6,434 bases of DNA from contig JAGFXQ010000203.1 of the NCBI GenBank assembly GCA_017861355.1, forward strand, positions 1 to 6,434, read 5' to 3'. Below, piece by piece: positions 4,464 to 6,434 of this stretch; positions within the stretch are counted from its first letter, which is position 1; each line of letters begins with the position of its first letter. Origin of the DNA: Bacillota bacterium (lineage in GTDB: Bacteria; Bacillota; Clostridia; Lachnospirales; Lachnospiraceae). A program made the position numbers and the translations under genes. The notes beneath the pieces were generated by a model. That model was not told the DNA's origin, searched no databases, and saw nothing but the letters and a program-made list of their open reading frames with translations.

Positions 4464-6434
4464 CAGTTTTAAAACGAATGTAGCAACGATCTTAGATCTG
4501 GATTATGGAAAGACGATGAAAGAAGCGTCTACCATCCAGCTATACAATGCGGTCTCTAAGGCAGCAATGAAAAACCTGGGTAAGGATTGGGGACTGAATG
4601 CACCGGATAAAAAGGTATGCTATTTATCAGCCGAATTCTTGGTAGGACGTCTGGTATACAGTAATCTGCATAACATGGGATTATTTCATCAGTTCTCGGA
4701 ATTGATGAGTGAGAATAACGTAGATATCCGTGTATTCGAGGATATCGAGGATGCAGCCCTTGGTAACGGTGGTTTGGGCCGATTAGCAGCTTGTTTCTTG
4801 GACTCAGGTGCGACCCTTGGTATTACCCTGAATGGTTACGGCATCCGTTATAAATACGGTTTATTCAAGCAATACTTTGATGAAGGATTTCAGAAAGAAG
4901 TACCGGATGATTGGCAGCGTTTTGGCGATCCCTGGTCAGTTCGTAAGGAAGAAGAAAGAATTTGTATTAATTATAAGAACCAGTCAGTCTACGCAGTTCC
5001 TTATGACACCCCGGTAATCGGTTATGGAGACAAGAAGGTGAATACGCTTCGTTTATGGCAGGCTGAGCCTTTAGAGAGCTTTAACTTTGAACTTTTCAAT
5101 GAACAGAAATATGATAAAGCCAATAAAAACAGGAATGAGGCCGAAGCAATCAGCAGCCTCCTTTATCCCAATGATAATACAGATGAAGGTAAGAAGCTTC
5201 GTTTGAAGCAGGAATATTTCTTCTCCTCCGCTACACTGCAGGATGTGATCGGCAGATACAAGCAAAAATATGGTGAGGATTTCAATCACTTCTCCTCTGA
5301 ATATGCAATCCAGTTAAATGATACGCATCCAGTGGTTGCAATCCCGGAATTCATTCGACTGATGATGGAGAATGAGAAGATGACCTTTGCCAGAGCACTT
5401 CGTATTGCGAAGGAGACATTTGCTTATACAAATCACACCGTTATGAGTGAGGCTCTGGAGAAATGGAATGCCGGATTGTTCAAGACAGTCATCCCGAATG
5501 TATATAAGTACATCGTAATGATTCAGAAAGCGTTACTGAAGGAGTTAAAAGGTTTCGGCAAAGTAACTCCGGAGGAACAGAGACAATACCTGATCATTGA
5601 CAACGATACGATCCATATGGCTAGATTAGCAATCTTTGCAAGTCATTCCACAAATGGTGTTGCAAAGCTTCATACAGAGATATTAAAAAATGATGCATTA
5701 AAGGAATGGTATGAGTTATATCCGGAACGCTTTAACAATAAGACGAACGGAATTACCCAGCGTCGTTGGTTAGCGCAGGCGAATATGGAACTTTCCGGTT
5801 TTATCTCCGATAAGATCGGTGGCTCATGGATTACCGATCTGGATCGATTGAAGGAACTTGAGAAATTCGCAAATGATAAGGCAGTAATCAAGCAATTCGG
5901 TGATATCAAAAGAATTAAGAAGAGACAATTAGCAGATTATATCTATAAGATGGAAAATGTTCGGGTGAACCCGGAATTCATCTTCGACATACAGGTAAAA
6001 AGACTACATGAGTATAAGCGTCAGCTGCTGAATGCATTTTCAATCTTAGATATTTACTTTGGATTGAAGGATGGCAGAATTAAGGAGTTTAATCCGACCG
6101 TATTTATCTTCGGCGCAAAGGCAGCACCCGGTTACTTCAGAGCAAAGGGTATTATCAAATTCATCAATGAAATCGCGAATTTGATTGACAACGATGAAGA
6201 AGTGAAGGATAAGCTACAGGTAGTATTCGTATCAAACTATAATGTATCCTATGCTGAGAAGCTGACACCGGCTGCCGATATCTCAGAACAGATCTCTACG
6301 GCAGGCACGGAAGCTTCCGGAACCGGCAATATGAAATTCATGTTGAATGGTGCAGTTACATTAGGAACCTTCGATGGTGCCAATGTTGAGATCGTTGAAC
6401 AGGCAGGAGAAGAGAATAATTACATCTTTGGAGC
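4456..6434 (+). CDS. glgP: Glycogen/starch/alpha-glucan (maltodextrin) phosphorylase, GT35, 3' end outside window
   Basis: The first 659 codons of a pyridoxal-phosphate-dependent alpha-glucan phosphorylase are present, open to the right edge. It releases glucose-1-phosphate from non-reducing ends of 1,4-alpha-glucans in the cytoplasm. Motifs in order: YLSAEFLVGR (56-65), EDAALGNGGLGRLAACFLDS (98-117, phosphate and PLP-site glycine loop), GYGIRYKYGLFKQ (about 125-137), QLNDTHP (286-292), TNHTVMSEALEKW (325-337), NGITQRRWL (431-439), KRLHEYKRQLLN (515-526), FGAKAAPGY, and EASGTGNMKFMLNGA with Lys627 as the PLP Schiff-base lysine. The DGANVEI motif follows. The sequence starts close to the catalytic core and lacks the long N-terminal regulatory extension of animal enzymes. 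The ATG at 4456 has AGGAGG at 4446-4451, four bases upstream. GlgP and MalP roles cannot be separated by sequence here, but pairing with malQ favours maltodextrin use. Probably about 90-100 residues are missing. Confidence 0.97.
   Translation, partial: MDSSFKTNVATILDLDYGKTMKEASTIQLYNAVSKAAMKNLGKDWGLNAPDKKVCYLSAEFLVGRLVYSNLHNMGLFHQFSELMSENNVDIRVFEDIEDAALGNGGLGRLAACFLDSGATLGITLNGYGIRYKYGLFKQYFDEGFQKEVPDDWQRFGDPWSVRKEEERICINYKNQSVYAVPYDTPVIGYGDKKVNTLRLWQAEPLESFNFELFNEQKYDKANKNRNEAEAISSLLYPNDNTDEGKKLRLKQEYFFSSATLQDVIGRYKQKYGEDFNHFSSEYAIQLNDTHPVVAIPEFIRLMMENEKMTFARALRIAKETFAYTNHTVMSEALEKWNAGLFKTVIPNVYKYIVMIQKALLKELKGFGKVTPEEQRQYLIIDNDTIHMARLAIFASHSTNGVAKLHTEILKNDALKEWYELYPERFNNKTNGITQRRWLAQANMELSGFISDKIGGSWITDLDRLKELEKFANDKAVIKQFGDIKRIKKRQLADYIYKMENVRVNPEFIFDIQVKRLHEYKRQLLNAFSILDIYFGLKDGRIKEFNPTVFIFGAKAAPGYFRAKGIIKFINEIANLIDNDEEVKDKLQVVFVSNYNVSYAEKLTPAADISEQISTAGTEASGTGNMKFMLNGAVTLGTFDGANVEIVEQAGEENNYIFG

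Noticed and set aside
5071..5289. Minus-strand open frame of 72 codons inside glgP
   Set aside because: It lies opposite a strongly conserved phosphorylase coding stretch, with no independent support; it is a shadow of glgP.
5670..5909. Minus-strand open frame of 79 codons inside glgP
   Set aside because: It is fully antisense to conserved phosphorylase sequence (including NGITQRRWL) and has no recognisable features.

Overview
The window looks like a chromosomal segment from a low-to-moderate-GC, Gram-positive anaerobe of the Clostridia, probably Lachnospiraceae-like. This is inferred from AT-rich intergenic DNA, strong AGGAGG-type ribosome binding sites, and the style of the MalQ and GlgP proteins. 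It cannot be fixed to a species from the sequence alone.

Layout: (1) Bases 1-123 are the last 40 codons of an upstream gene whose product ends in a membrane helix. Three bases later starts a complete AI-2E (PF01594)-type membrane transporter gene (127-1284, +). A long hairpin terminator at about 1298-1367 ends this unit. (2) A LacI/GalR-family repressor gene lies on the minus strand (1410-2423) and converges on the same hairpin, which may serve both directions. (3) An AT-rich divergent intergenic region of 473 bp (2424-2896) holds a good promoter for the repressor on the minus strand and a good extended -10 promoter for the next gene on the plus strand. It also holds several inverted repeats, the best being an 18-bp near-perfect palindrome just downstream of the predicted malQ transcription start. 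(4) malQ (4-alpha-glucanotransferase, 2897-4408, +) is followed 47 bp later by glgP (alpha-glucan/maltodextrin phosphorylase, from 4456, running off the right edge). No terminator separates them.

The right half is a coherent maltodextrin/glycogen-use module. MalQ rearranges short malto-oligosaccharides into longer chains, releasing glucose. The phosphorylase then cuts glucose-1-phosphate from the chain ends. The divergent LacI-type protein is the obvious candidate regulator, with the palindrome in the malQ leader as its likely operator. The left-hand transporter unit appears functionally unrelated.

No mobile element, CRISPR array, tRNA, rRNA or clear novel multi-gene system was found. The points most worth a second look are the palindrome, the unusual short hinge of the repressor, nested inverted repeats in the intergenic region, and a possible 14-codon mini-ORF that overlaps the glgP start.
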